Below, piece by piece: positions 37,447 through 48,985 of a DNA stretch of 64,000 nucleotides. A program made the translations under genes and the position numbers. The stretch is taken from the NCBI RefSeq assembly GCF_963675165.1, contig NC_087383.1:3874979-3938978 (forward strand), in the 5' to 3' direction. The stretch is from Halichondria panicea (lineage: Eukaryota; Porifera; Demospongiae; Suberitida; Halichondriidae). Every line of letters starts with the position of its first letter. Position 1 is the stretch's first letter. The notes beneath the pieces were generated by a model, which had not been told where the DNA came from, searched no databases, and saw nothing but the letters and a program-made list of their open reading frames with translations.

Positions 37447-37453
37447 GTAATAC

Positions 37454-38014
37454 GGTATGGCATATTGCATCACTACCATAGCAACCATATATTGCATGGC
37501 ACTATAATTATATAGCATAATTATAATGCAGTGCAATATAATTATGGCATGTTGCGCTGTGTGTAAATGCAGTAGATCAGTGAAATCTGCTTTTACCGCT
37601 CGTTAGTTTGGAACCATCCTTTCCTTTTTCCTGAATCCGCCACTGACAGATGTGTCTCTTTCTTTCTGCAGCTATACTGTTTGTAGGCGTTTCACATCTC
37701 AATTTCACATCTCAAACTCCCTCGTTCCAAGGCTGTATTGCAGACCCTTGCTAGCCTTTCTCTTCGCGTTCCAGTAAACCGCATTGAATTTACACCATCA
37801 TTATGTCATGCTATTGACCAAGTTAACTACGTGCATGTGCTGTTGAAAGTGTCTACATTATCAGAAAGAACATATATAATTACTAGAATGTTCGTACATT
37901 ATACACATGCACATGCATGCATGTCCACACAATGTGCCAATTCCAATTCATCTGTATACGCTTTTTTATTTCTATAATTATGGTAGTCTCAAGAATAACT
38001 GAAAAGTAAATTAA
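37454..38014. other. spacer between transposons and the NLR array
   Basis: Includes AT-rich dyads (atgcagtgcaatataattatggcatg) and short 'gcatgcatgcatg' runs near 37910. No gene or TIR pair was recognised. NLR1 is read leftward, so its 3' untranslated region and terminator should lie here. TTTATT words at 37966-37975 (minus-strand AATAAA) are plausible polyadenylation signals about 40 bp past the stop. Confidence 0.35.
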
Positions 38015-41000
38015 TCATGCATCCGTAAAAATCTCAGGTAATCCATTTCTCTTCCTCTTATTGTTAGCGTCCCTGAATATTGTCTTGGTACAAAATCTTA
38101 GGCTGCCGGGTATGTACAATCGTGTAAGTTCAGAGCTGTGGGTGGTTAGATGTCTGGCAAGTATCTTCATTCCATCTTCTGTTATTGAGTCATTACCCAA
38201 TATGCTCAGTGTTTTAATCTTGTTGATCAGTCCAGTTGATAGCTCCTCGATCCTTTGATTAGTCAGTTTACAGAAACCCAAGTACAGTGTTCTCAGAGTC
38301 TTATTGACTGCAAGTCCAGCAGCAATGTAACGACAGCTAGTCACTGTGTTATAAGACAAATCAAGATGCTCGAGGGAATTGTTCGTATTAAAAAGTTGAT
38401 AGAGGGTAGCTCCATTGTTGTCAGATATTTTTAGTGAGCAACTGCTCAGGTCCAGTCTCTTTAATGATGTGTTAGTTGACAAGGCCTCACAGATATTGTT
38501 TAGCTCAGTGTTACCAATAATATTGCCTGACGACAAATTAAGGCTTTCAAGAGTAGTGTTTGTACTCAGTAGTCGAGGGATTGCTCCGTGATCGTTGAGA
38601 GATAGTGAGCAGCTGGAGAGATTGAGGCTCTTTAATGATGTGTTAGTTGACAAGGCTTGACAGAGTGTGCTAAGTCCACTGTTGCCAATGGCATTAGCAG
38701 ACAAAATCAATGTAGATATTGAAGTAGTGTTCTCGATCATTTCAGCGATATGGCGTATCCCATTATCACGAATCTCATTATTAAAAAGATTAAGACTGAT
38801 CTTAGAGTGAGAGTGTAGACACTTGGAGAGTCCTCGGGCCAATAATTTGCTGCCTTGATCACCAATAGAGCAACTATCAAGGCTAAGTGCGCATCCAATA
38901 CTGGTGTTGGAACAAACTGATGCTGATACGAAATATCCAACAGATAGACAGTCAATAGGATTCATTGTAGTGAAATCAAAGTTTAGAGAGTGATTAAGAA
39001 GATTAGCCACAAACACATACAGTGACGAGTCTTCAACTTCGTACAAACAGTTGATGAGAGACAACAAAAGGATTTTTGGCTCACTATACTTCTTTTCTTT
39101 CTCACTTTTGGCAACCTTTCTGACCAGATCAAAAACAGTAGCTGGAACTGGACACAAGAATCGAGGTAGCAAGCTAAGGATTGGTCTACTAGTTCTCAGT
39201 TTGGTGATACCAGCATAAAACTGGAAGACTGCACTGAATCGAGGATTACCAAACAGCTTCTGGAAGACAGAAATCTGTTGCTTGGGAGACATGAGAGATA
39301 TGTGGATTGCTGCTAGTAGCTCTTGAATAGACAAGTGGAGAAAGCAGTAGTAAACCAGATGACCATCGCTAATGATACTGGAAACAGTTTGTAATAATCC
39401 AATGTTAGAAATTTCCTTCGTAATGTGAAGAGCGGCCAAATCACTGTCAGTAAATGTCGCTTTGTTTTCTTCAATCCCATGATATGCAAGTTGATACATT
39501 TGTACGGAAGATGTTCTGATTTCTGTGGGCAGTGAGTCTGGAGATGTGATGTCTCCCACTGGAGTGGTCTTCCCTAACTTATCCTGGAGGTATCTCTTGA
39601 GAGTGCTCTGGACAACAGATGTGAATATCCCGTGGTTGGATGTGGGGAGTGAATAGTTATAAGAAAGGAAGCAATTAACGACAATGGAAGCATTGAGGGG
39701 GAGGTAGCAGCTTCCTTCTACCACTGGGTTCTCTCGAATTCTCTCCAGTAGAGTCTGCACAGCTTGTGAGTCACCTTTCAGACACTCAGTGAAGTACTGC
39801 TCTAGTTCATGTGGAGTAAACCCCAGCACCTCCACCCTAGACGAGACTAGTGGGTGGAGCTCAGCCGAAGATGACGGTCGAGATGTTACGATCATAGCGC
39901 AATCATGTAGAACTTCTTTTTGTGACATGTTTGGTCGGATTAGTTTGTTGATGATCGAGTCTCTAGGGAGGTCAGAAGGAAGCTCGTCCCATCCGTCCAG
40001 CACCCACAGTACACCTTTGCCATACAGTGATTTTATTACTGCCTCTGTCACATTAGCCACGGCCGTATCGATGCAGGGAAGTATGTCAGCAATTGTCTTT
40101 GCTTCTCTAACAAGGGGATCTCTCAGTCTCACGAGGATTGCAATATCAAACTCTTGGAATAGTTTCCCCTTTGCCCACTCCTGACAGATGTGTAGAGCAA
40201 GGGTGCTCTTGCCAGAGCCGGGAGCTCCTTCAATCAAAACAAAGTTTCTTCTATCTCTAATCTCAGAGAAAATGTTCGTCAAGTTAACCGGAGTTTTTTG
40301 AAGTAAAATATCGTCGATTTTTCCTGTGATTGTTAAATTAACAAATTCATAATCGATTCTACCTCTCTGTATTTCTTCCTTCTGAATCATGGCCAGTTTG
40401 AACATTTTGTTTGTTGGGACGGGAGGCCATTGTGTGGCTGATGTGGATACTTGTGCTCTGTAGCGACTTTTTAGGTAGTTCCTGTACGAAGAGAGCTTGT
40501 GGTTTAGCAGGACCCTTTCTCGAGAAGGGGGACACGAGGTGGTGGAGTCTGCATGGGGAAACAAATCAATAGGTGAGTGCCATTCCTATAGTGATATATA
40601 GATAGAAAAGTGTGCGTGTGTAAAAATATAGGATTAGCTGAGTTGAAGAGTGAAGAGTTCCTTATTTGGTTGCAATCATTTCCAAACATATTATGGTATC
40701 ACAATGACTAAACGTAGTCTCGCGGACCCAGACCCTGAAAGAGGGTCTGGCCAATTTCACCGTACAGAGTTGTGATGACCGCGCCACAAATATCGTGGCG
40801 GATAAGTGTTTGTAGTAAGTTATGAAACCGCACAGCTGCACCGCTAGATTTGGCAAATCTAATTATGTGCATGGTTTCACACATCTGTCCTCCAACCACT
40901 AACCACTTATCAATGCAGCTAATGTGTAATTTGCCAGACGATACTATATCGGCTGGTCCACGAGACTAGGCCAAACGTATATGGTATCACAATGACCACA

Positions 41001-41457
41001 TGACAGTTCAGACTCACATTTGTCAGACAAGTACTTGCATACTTGAACAGCAATGTTTTCTTTGAGCAGAGAGAGTAAGATGAGTAGCAGAGCTCGGAAA
41101 GTGGCATCTAGTCCGTTGGTCAGTGTCCAGCATTTCAGAGCCAGTAACATTCCCGCCAGAGTGCCATCTACATGTGCTCTAGTCCTCACGTCAGTTTGTT
41201 CTCCAGGTGAGAGCTCCAGTTTTTCAAGATAGCCTTTGTGAACATTGTCGAAACATGCTGCTAACTCAGGTAGATCTGGTTCCTGTATTGCTGTATTGAG
41301 CTGCTTATCAGTCAGTTTCATTTCTGTTTTCAAACTGTCAATTGTGAGTTCTGAAAATAGATAGCAAGCAAGCACACAAAGTTAGCAATCACCAATGAGG
41401 GTTTATAGTAAAACATATGACTGAGTCTTCACCTTGTTTCTGCTCTTTAGTGGCCAT
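38015..41457 (-). CDS. NLR1: death-fold/NACHT/LRR receptor, complete, 3 exons
   Basis: Exons 41433-41457 (ATG, 8 codons plus 1 nt), 41018-41350 and 38015-40548, with GT-AG introns and a frame of 963 codons. Residues about 9-119 are a helical death-type fold (LTDKQLNTAIQEPDLPELAA; SLLKENIAVQVCKYLSDK). NACHT follows: Walker A GAPGSGKST at about 227-235, Walker B LDGWDELP at about 303-310, sensor IVTSRPSS at about 341. From about 680 to 930 there are ribonuclease-inhibitor-type leucine-rich repeats (ALSTNTSLKSLNLSSCSLS and relatives). No signal peptide or membrane segment, so it is cytosolic. The family senses ligands by LRR, oligomerises through ATP-bound NACHT and recruits death-domain adaptors; this is inferred for this gene. 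NLR2 is a close tandem paralogue with identical exon structure. Confidence 0.9.
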
Positions 41458-41560
41458 TCCAGCAAATAAATCTGTGCCTTGTATGTCTGAAATCAAGGCC
41501 GGGTATTGTTTGCTAGACTGGCGGCGACAGCCGCCCGAGCACGCACACTAGGGGCCAGTC

Positions 41561-42870
41561 TAGCCTCGATCCCAGGCCGATCCATCTCTAATTGAACGCT
41601 AGGTCGCCTCCTCGGCCTGGTATTGATTGTATCTGGGCGTGTATCTGGGCATGTGCTGTGGTTGCTGTGGTTGCTCAGGTATTTCGCTAAAAAAGAGCGA
41701 ATACCTGAGCATGGAGCGAATAGAACACTAATAGTGTATGAAAATCACCGTAAAATCACAAAGAACTCCGTGTCATAGGTCTATTCTTTGCAAGTTTAGT
41801 GTCATAGATATAGGCTTAGCTAGCTAGAGTGTGAGGACCTGTCTTGTGCGAAGGAAGAAGGAGCATCACTCTTGTGAAAGAACAGACCTAGGTTCTCAAG
41901 TTTCTGCTATCAGTGGCTACCTTTGATTGACTACACAATTTAATACAAGCGCTTGATTAGACCATTGATTGCCAGATACACTTGGTAGAGTCTATCCTCA
42001 GACTCTGGCCATCGATCTCTTGTATACTATGCTCAGGGGTGTCCACAAGTGGCTGGGCCTGGGATGTATTGTCAAGGTGAGCGATATAAATCAATAATAC
42101 CCTTTCATCATTGGAAATTGTACACTATAGCCTATAGCCCAATCCTTGGTATCTGGATCAAGATATGACATTACGGCACTGGCACTGGTGTTGTGTTAGC
42201 CTCCTTCACCGGCCTTCAAGGAAGTGCGGCCTGGGATCGTGGCTAGTTTGTGTGGACCATCACTGTGAGTTACAAAATGTATAGTGGAATGGTGAATTTA
42301 AGTTCATACTAATTTGTATACAGGAGCAAAATGGAACCTTCCCCTCCAACCCCCGTCGTACTCCTCCTAGCTGATGGGTGTGAACTCATTGAAAGAGGAT
42401 GCCCCAGTGCCACTCGTGTCCTTCCCAAGGGTCCGATCTTATAGAACTACCTGCACTAAAACTACTGACGTGGAATGGCTCTTTCAACACTTGTGGTTGC
42501 TATCCTGACCAGTGACGTCAGGATTCTACTGTCTCTTGATGCACTGTGAACACACAATCTTTGTTATGCCACCTGAAGGCTTAGCAGGCATATCCAACGC
42601 AGTATTTATTCAGTCTTCCTGGAAGCTCTTGTTTGAGATCTTCACTTTTAAACATCTGCATTTATTATGGACGCAGTACTGCTGTGCACAGTATTAATTT
42701 CTAGTGTCATTATATCATTATTTTTAGCCAACTGTGATAATTAAACTGAAGATTTTACAGTACATAGCTGATACTTACCAGTTTCCCGTCACGCCCAGAT
42801 ACAATCAATACCAGGCCAAGGAGGCGACCTAGCGTTCAATTAGAGACAGATCGGCCTGGGATCGAGGCTA
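41561..42870. mobile_element. TAGCCTCG-family element, 1310 bp, long TIRs
   Basis: The left end TAGCCTCGATCCCAGGCCGA continues for about 80 bp (ctaattgaacgctaggtcgcctcctcggcctggtattgattgtatctgggcgtg) and is mirrored at 42790-42870. Perfect direct repeats GGGGCCAGTC lie at 41551-41560 and 42871-42880 (14 bp if the outer TA is counted). The interior has the 'gctcaggtattt..gagcgaatacctgagc' hairpin and a sub-copy end near 42190-42245 (ttagcctcc..ggcctgggatcgtggcta). No transposase was recognised. Confidence 0.85.
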
Positions 42871-42895
42871 GGGGCCAGTCTAGTTGTTTGCATGG

Positions 42896-43065
42896 CTTGC
42901 AAAGAAAAGTGGGTGTATCTTGTTAGAGGGTGTGGTAAATCATGGATCGAGGCCGATTACTCTCTCTTCCCCGGCCCCCTGAGCTGAGAAAAGGGGGAAG
43001 GACTGCATGGCCCTCAGATTTGTCACTTGGGTAAGAATCAGACTGTTTCTGGTAGACTACATGGT
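42896..43065. repeat. segmental-duplication flank upstream of NLR1
   Basis: 'cttgcaaagaaaagtgggtgtatcttgttagagggtgtggtaaat' through 'tttgtcac.tgggtaagaat' recurs upstream of NLR2 (53097-53330) and of the NLR3 relic (62010-62260). It marks the left border of the shared non-NLR part of each unit. Confidence 0.7.
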
Positions 43066-43357
43066 ACTTGGTAAGAACGGATGTTCAACCATGCATACAT
43101 GCACTATTTTATTATCTGATTTTCACATACCCCACAGAGACGAAACCTGGCTCCATTGCTAAAGTATTACAGCATTCTCCGAATGGAAAGATGGCGAGTC
43201 AATTGATCAGCCATAGATTTATTGTCTGGTTCATCTCTCGGTTTACGTTACCTTGTAAAGTCGTAGATTATGTTTTTCTGTACAGTTTGAGCTGAGGCTG
43301 AGAATGCTGCCCTGTCAGTAATGAACCCGACGTCTTCAAGTAAGAAATTATTATGAT

Positions 43358-43709
43358 TACCGTAATACCTTTAATTAAAGCGGTACTTTTTAATCATTAC
43401 AAAGCCAGAAGTCGCTTCTTTTAGAGGTTGAAAAATTGTGTTAAAAACCTGATGTCACATCTAATTATAGATAGCTCTACTCAGTCTATACTTCCCTGAT
43501 TTCTAGCCGCTTAAAAAGGTGTTTTTCATAACGTGGGTTAGAATCTATCGATGCTAGGGTGTACCTACATTTACTTCCATTTAGGACATGACATTAAAAA
43601 ATAATTGTCAACGCAGCTGTCGCTACTTCTAGAGGTCAGAAAATTACCTATAGTTTGCTTGAGAGTGTCGCATATTTGGAGGGTCGCCTTAGTTAGAGGT
43701 CTTACAGTA
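43358..43709. repeat. MITE with TACCGTAA..TTACAGTA ends
   Basis: Left TACCGTAATACCTTTAATTAAAG and right CTTAGTTAGAGGTCTTACAGTA are imperfect inverted ends. 'gcggtactttttaa' and 'gcgacattaaaaaa', with 'tcgcatatttggagggtcgcc', are family words shared with 53596-53905 and 61852-62002. It lies in an intron of kinesin-like copy A. Confidence 0.55.
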
Positions 43710-45505
43710 CCAAAACTGCAGAGTTGAGTTTTTGCACTCTCTGATTGCCATGTATTAAATGTGCACCTTTGGAGAATTAAATCTCTCAAGTGATGCCTCG
43801 AGGAATGTTTTGCTTGGTAATTATAGGAAACAGAAGTTGTATTTGATTATGTATTTTTTGCCATAATTATGTATCTACAAAAAGAGGTCAGAGTTCACAA
43901 TGGCTGCTACCAGGCAGCACAGCTTTTGCTGCGCTTTTATGACTCTTGTAGCTAATAAATCATTAAATTAGTTCAAAGCTACATGTAGGCTAACTCATAA
44001 GTTGGTTGGGTTGTCTGAGGAGCCGATTTCCCTCCCCCAAGATATTTACCAGTTCATTGCGATCGGGGAGAGTAAGTTACTATCACTTGTGCACCTTGGT
44101 GAACCTGTCTGTCTAATGTGATCACCCTGTAGCCAGGTTAATGGCCCAGTCTCCATAGGGTTGGTTTCAACCTGTGTTAGTATGTCACCTCTTTATTACG
44201 GCCACTGTTAGTATGCCTGAGTGTGACCCTCAGCCTTAGCCTTGTGTGCACATGCATGTACATGCATGCTGCCTGTGCACCTGATGTGCTGGTAATGTGT
44301 ATAATCTCTTCTACTCAGAGAACCGGACATTTGGATCTACCAATGCTAATGAGCACAGCTCAAGATCACACACAATATTCAAGCTGACCATTGAAAGCAG
44401 GGTTAGAGATGAGGAACGCACTATCAGGGTGGCCTCTCTGGTGAGTGGGTTGGGCAAGTGTGTGTGTATACAGCTGTGAATAAATTCTTGACTGATTGAC
44501 GTCGGCACTGCTCCCAGGGTACATGTATGATGAATATACAGGTTGGTTATTCTGTTGAAGTAAACTTTATGACCGACTTTGAGCAGCTATAATTATAAGC
44601 ACTGCAATAATTACGTCCCTGGTAATCTGCTATTTCATTGTACACTAATTAATGTATTAAAGCTATTTTCTCAATTAAATCTTCTGTTGCTTGCAGTTGC
44701 ACCTCAAGCTTAAGGGCAAGCTCAGAGGTCTGGAGAATTGGACCAACAGCTGTGATAAGTCAGCGCTATCAAAGGTGAGCTCAATCACTTTACCGATTAT
44801 ACGCCGCCGCAGACGCATTAATGCGTCATGTCGGTATGACGCCATAGACGCATTTTTGCGTCAACCGCAGTAATCCGGCTTCTCTCTGCTCTAAAGAAAC
44901 CAGGGAGCGGTTGCTGCTATTTTAACGCTACTACTACGTCCAGTTACTGTTCAGGTAAGTATATATGCAGTCAAAACTTTGTACTGTGCAGAAAATATTT
45001 TGGCAATACACGCTTGAATATGTAGCTAGTTTACAAATTAAATATTAATTATTGGCATGAACAAACACTATCAAAAAATTATATAGAGCTACTAGCATGG
45101 CTAAGAGGCCACACTAGATCAGTGAGGAGGTGCTGCATGAAATTGTAGGCTACCCACTAGCTCTGGGACCTGCACAGATTGACATAGAAGACCCAGTAGC
45201 CAGAGTACAGCAAGGTAACAAAGATGTGCCAGTCATGGAGGGCAGTGATGATGAGTTTTCTGGTTGAGAACAGTTTGGAGAGGAGCTGGAAGGTAAATGC
45301 AACAAATAAAATGGCTTCACTCAATGTATAGAATAAAAACAAGAACATCAAATACCCGGTACAGTATAACAATAATTACAACATTAAATTATCAAAAATG
45401 TAGATCTGCATCGACACTGCATGAGCTGACCACTGTTGTGAAAGTCCTACCACCAACGTCAACCTTCCTGTACATGGCATTGTCTGTGCGCGTGTATGTG
45501 TGTAA

Positions 45506-45510
45506 GTGGA

Positions 45511-45551
<41 letters not shown>

Positions 45552-46160
45552 GTACGTATGTGTGTGTGTGTGTGTTTGCATGCGCGCGTGTGGATTTGTG
45601 TGTGTGTGTGCGTGTGCATGTGCACGTGGGTGTCAGTGGCGGATCCAGGAAATATGAAAGGGGGGTTCCAAACTACGAGCGTGCAGCGTGAGTAGTGAAA
45701 GTCGCACGTAGCGCGAAATTTTTTGGGGTTACGCCCACTTCCGGTCACACGTGACTAGGGGAAGTCCCATAATAAACTTGCTAGCTAGCTAGCTCTGCCA
45801 CGAACAGTCAACTAGCTAACCTAGGCTAACCTGAACACTCCTTTGGCAGTTGATGCATCAGAACAACAGGTACAATCATTGAATCAAGCTACAATACTGA
45901 TAAATAGCTACAATACAGATAAATAGCTAGCTGGTAGCTGTAGTAAAGCCACAATAGCTTAGTCTGAAAGGGGGGATCCATGGCACCCTGGGATCCCCCC
46001 CTGGATCCGCCACTGGGTGTGGGTATGTGTGTTTGCGTACGTATGTGTGTGTGTGTGTGTGTGTGTGCGTGTGCATGTGGTGTGGGTGTGCGTGTGTGTG
46101 CGTGTGTGTACGAGAGTGTTTGTGTATGCTTGTATGTGTGCGTGTGTCTAACCATGTATT
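45506..46160. repeat. GT-rich microsatellite split by a MITE
   Basis: Impure GT tracts at 45513-45633 and 46016-46145 (with cgtacgtatg and gtgcatg interruptions) flank the inserted element at 45634. The insertion's 5-bp duplication GGTGT is itself GT-tract sequence, so the two halves were one array. Confidence 0.8.
45634..46015. mobile_element. hAT-like MITE, 382 bp, CAGTGGCGGATCCAG ends
   Basis: Left CAGTGGCGGATCCAGGAAAT and right CCCCTGGATCCGCCACTG are inverted over 15 bp. The direct repeat GGTGT lies at 45629-45633 and 46016-46020. As with the element at 26857, it has CAG-ended hAT-like termini and a 5-bp duplication. Interior 'cttccggtcacacgtgacta' and 'agctagctagct' words are shared in part with 26857-27254. 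Non-coding. Confidence 0.85.
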
Positions 46161-46464
46161 CTACTCTTGACAGAGGCGACTCCAAGGTACTCCAAAAGGG
46201 ACCCAGTGGCAGTGATCAATTGATAGCAAAGTATTCATGGACATATACAGCAGTAGCCACAACATCAGACACTTTTTATATCTATTGTTAGTTACGCAAA
46301 GAATTATAATCGTTACTGATGGTCCAAAAAATGTTTTTCAAGGCTTGAAGAACGAAAGGCGAGGCTATTATTTTACTATTCAAGGGCTATATATAATTAC
46401 ATAATAGGTTATACACACTCTAATCATAATGTTGGTGTAGTCAACAAACGTAATATGTATCCTG

Positions 46465-47075
46465 GCTCACCTCGCTGCTACTGCCACTGTTCACTGTACA
46501 TACGCGGCCCCACCTCCGGATTATTGGATCCAACCACACCTACATGTAGTGTACGTATGTAGATCTACACAAAGAAGGCTAATCAATGCTGCTTAGCACT
46601 ACAAATTCTAGATACAACTATCTACCATGTACAGTCAGTACCAGACCATAGAGCTTCTAGCGATTCTACAAACGCATGCAACAAGTACGAACAAGTACTA
46701 TAGCAACTACAACCGGTTGTATTTTTAATATTAATTTTATGCGCCTGATTTTAAGTAAATTGAAGTCTATAATAGGTGATGCAGGCCCTAAAGTAGACTC
46801 TAAACATTCAGTAGATTCAACATACAGCTTAGGAAGCTTGTACTCACCTTTTTACCACTGCCACTGTTTCTCTTTACACATAGCTGCCTCTGGTTATAAG
46901 CCACACCCAGTACCTTGTGTAGCTGCACAGAAAAAGGCTAAGCAACGCTTCTCAGCACAACAAACTCTACAGCTACGTCCTATATACTTAGTACAGTCAA
47001 TAAGTATTAGGCTGTATGACACTTCTAGCGAATGGAAAAAGCCATGTAACAAAGTAGTATTATACGCAACTACTA
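46465..47075. repeat. two diverged direct copies of a segment of about 215 bp
   Basis: 46467-46685 and 46846-47040 share in order 'ctcacct..ctgccactgtt', 'cacaccta..gtgta', 'cacagaaaaaggctaa.caa.gct.ctcagcac.acaa', 'agtcagta..ag.ct' and 'cttctagcgaat'. The reading frame over the second copy (46676-47146, 156 codons) has no recognised domain and is probably chance. Confidence 0.55.
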
Positions 47076-47520
47076 CTTACCGCTTGACAGAAGCAGATCA
47101 CAGCCAAACCTTCGAGATAGTAAGCGATTCGGGCATCATCTTGTAGATCTTTGACTGGTCTTTCTTCCTAGTCTAACTTGCACAATCAAAAGTCGAAGCG
47201 CTTTCAAGTTACGAACAGTTTTCTAAGAACATTGGGACCAGTGGATCAGGTAATATCCACCTAGGCCAGCCAAACTCTGAAGGAGCTTTGAATACTCAGG
47301 TGCTCTGCACTACAACCGTCTCCCGCTATCCTCAAAATCATGTCCCACCTAATTAAAGTTGTTCAAAACCTCCCTGAAAACCCTACACATTACAATCTAG
47401 GAGAACACCTGTCATATATGAATTAATTATCTATATGTACGTTTTATATTTTTTCTTTTCTTTTATATAGGACCTGCATGAAAACCTACCATTATGGTGG
47501 ATGCAGCATTCCTATCCAAA

Positions 47521-47527
47521 TGAAAAT

Positions 47528-47558
<31 letters not shown>

Positions 47559-47562
47559 ACTG
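47521..47562. repeat. (TATC)n tail
   Basis: About nine TATC units follow 'ggatgcagcattcctatccaaatgaaaattta'. A short tandem tail after a unique end is typical of the 3' end of a non-LTR retroposon or SINE, though no retroposon body was identified here. Confidence 0.6.
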
Positions 47563-48793
47563 ACTAATTTGTGCATTTTTTAAAAATCAATATGGCTGCG
47601 GGGGTGTTCCCGCAACGTGACGTCATGGCGTATATTCGGGAGTACAGTCAATCGATGTACACTAAGCTGTGTCTTGTGTTTTATTAGTGAGCATTTTTAG
47701 TTATTTATGTGGTACGAATATATATTTCATGCTTGTGCACAGTTCAATTCCAGTGCTTTACAATTTTCATTCTCCTCACAGCAGCTGTCCAGACGGAGGA
47801 CCATGTGTCTGAGTCTTCTCTCACGTGACACTGCGTCCCACCAGCCCTGGTCTGAGGCCCCTCCCCCCACAACCGCCTCTCTCACTTTAGCCCCACTCAA
47901 ATCCTCAACCAAGTCTGTATCCTTTTGCTCCAAGATTATGTGACGAGTCCTTCAGAGTGCACTTCACTCCTACCAGATTCATGAAGTTCCTGAATGAGCA
48001 GGAGGTGAGAGGAGGAATGTTTGTGCTCAAATATCTTTAATGACCCTTTACCTGTCAATGTGGATCAATTGCAATGTTGTTTGGGAGTAGATCTTTACCA
48101 AATGCATAATTATTATGTTTTCATACCCCCTAGATTGGCAGTGAGAAGAAGTCCAGTCCTCTAGACAGTATCAGAGGGCCTCCCTCGTTTCTTACCACCC
48201 ACTGAGGTGAGAGATACACATGTGCAGTACAAGTTTAGAATATTCAGTGGCCTTTAGATCTACTATTTGCTAGGCATTACTTTTTTGCTAGTGAGCTGCA
48301 TTTCTCTATGCTCTGAATAGCCGATCTGATGGTGTACTGTGTGATTGCAGCTGTATGTACACATACGCTACTATCTCTTTATAATAGTTATTGCAACAAC
48401 CCTGATAGCAGATGCCTATTTAATACGTAACTACAGTCCAACTTTAAGCTGACCTTTATCTCAAAGTGGGAGAATACCGCTAAATTTCATTGCCAGATTT
48501 TCTGTAGTTGACTGTACATGTACGTCACTATTGTATGTCGAGTATTCTCCACCTGGCAGCAACTTATTGATGTTCCCCTGTCAGGTTGAGGAGAAGAGTG
48601 AGACCAATCGATGTCTAGAGGACAACCTGCTGAGGTAGTTGGAGGAGAAGTTGCTCGAGAGGTCTCAAATCATGGACCCGGGTGTCATAGCTGAGCTGGA
48701 GTGAGAATTGGAACTGGCCAACAGAAAGGCAGATGTGAGTTTAGTATGAACATGTATATGCACTCGGTGAATACTGTATAATTAATACATGTA

Positions 48794-48985
48794 CAGTAGA
48801 CTCTCGTTAATCAGCCACCCTTGGGACAGTGCAGCTTGGCCAGATCAGCGAGGTGGTTTGCATTTCAGAAAATAGTCGCGGCTTAAAAACGACCCTACCT
48901 CTAATCTAATGACTAATTTTGCAGTTTTGTCTCAAGAATAATTAATCATTTTGCTCTCTATTTCCAATTTTATCCGCTTGACTGA
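48794..48985. mobile_element. 5' part of a pogo-type MITE
   Basis: CAGTAGACTCTCGTTAATCA, 'cacccttgggac..gcagcttggcc', 'gcgaggtgg' and 'cgcggcttaaaaacga' match the left part of 6315-6738. TA precedes it. The right terminus is missing. Confidence 0.6.

Larger units (their letters stand above)
44795..47645. other. 2.85-kb block present in unit 1 but absent from unit 2
   Basis: Units 1 and 2 align through 'ggtgagctcaatcacttta' (44775, 54870) and again from 'gtgttttattagtgagcatttttag' (47678, 55410); between them the sequences differ completely. The block begins ccgattatacgcc and ends ggcgtatattcgg, possible short inverted ends. It includes the GT tracts, the CAGTGGCGG MITE, two related 200-bp segments and a TATC tail. 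At 45093-45292 (+) an acidic frame with GSDDEFSG resembles the N-terminus of piggyBac-type transposases, with stops; this is tentative. Confidence 0.45.

Noticed and set aside
39789..40184. Plus-strand ORF over NLR1 (and its equivalent at 51671-51934 and 58166-58534)
   Set aside because: It recurs only because the NACHT sequence on the minus strand is conserved; no independent evidence.
46676..47146. 156-codon plus-strand ORF
   Set aside because: It spans two diverged repeat copies, has no recognisable domain or splice context, and is likely chance openness.
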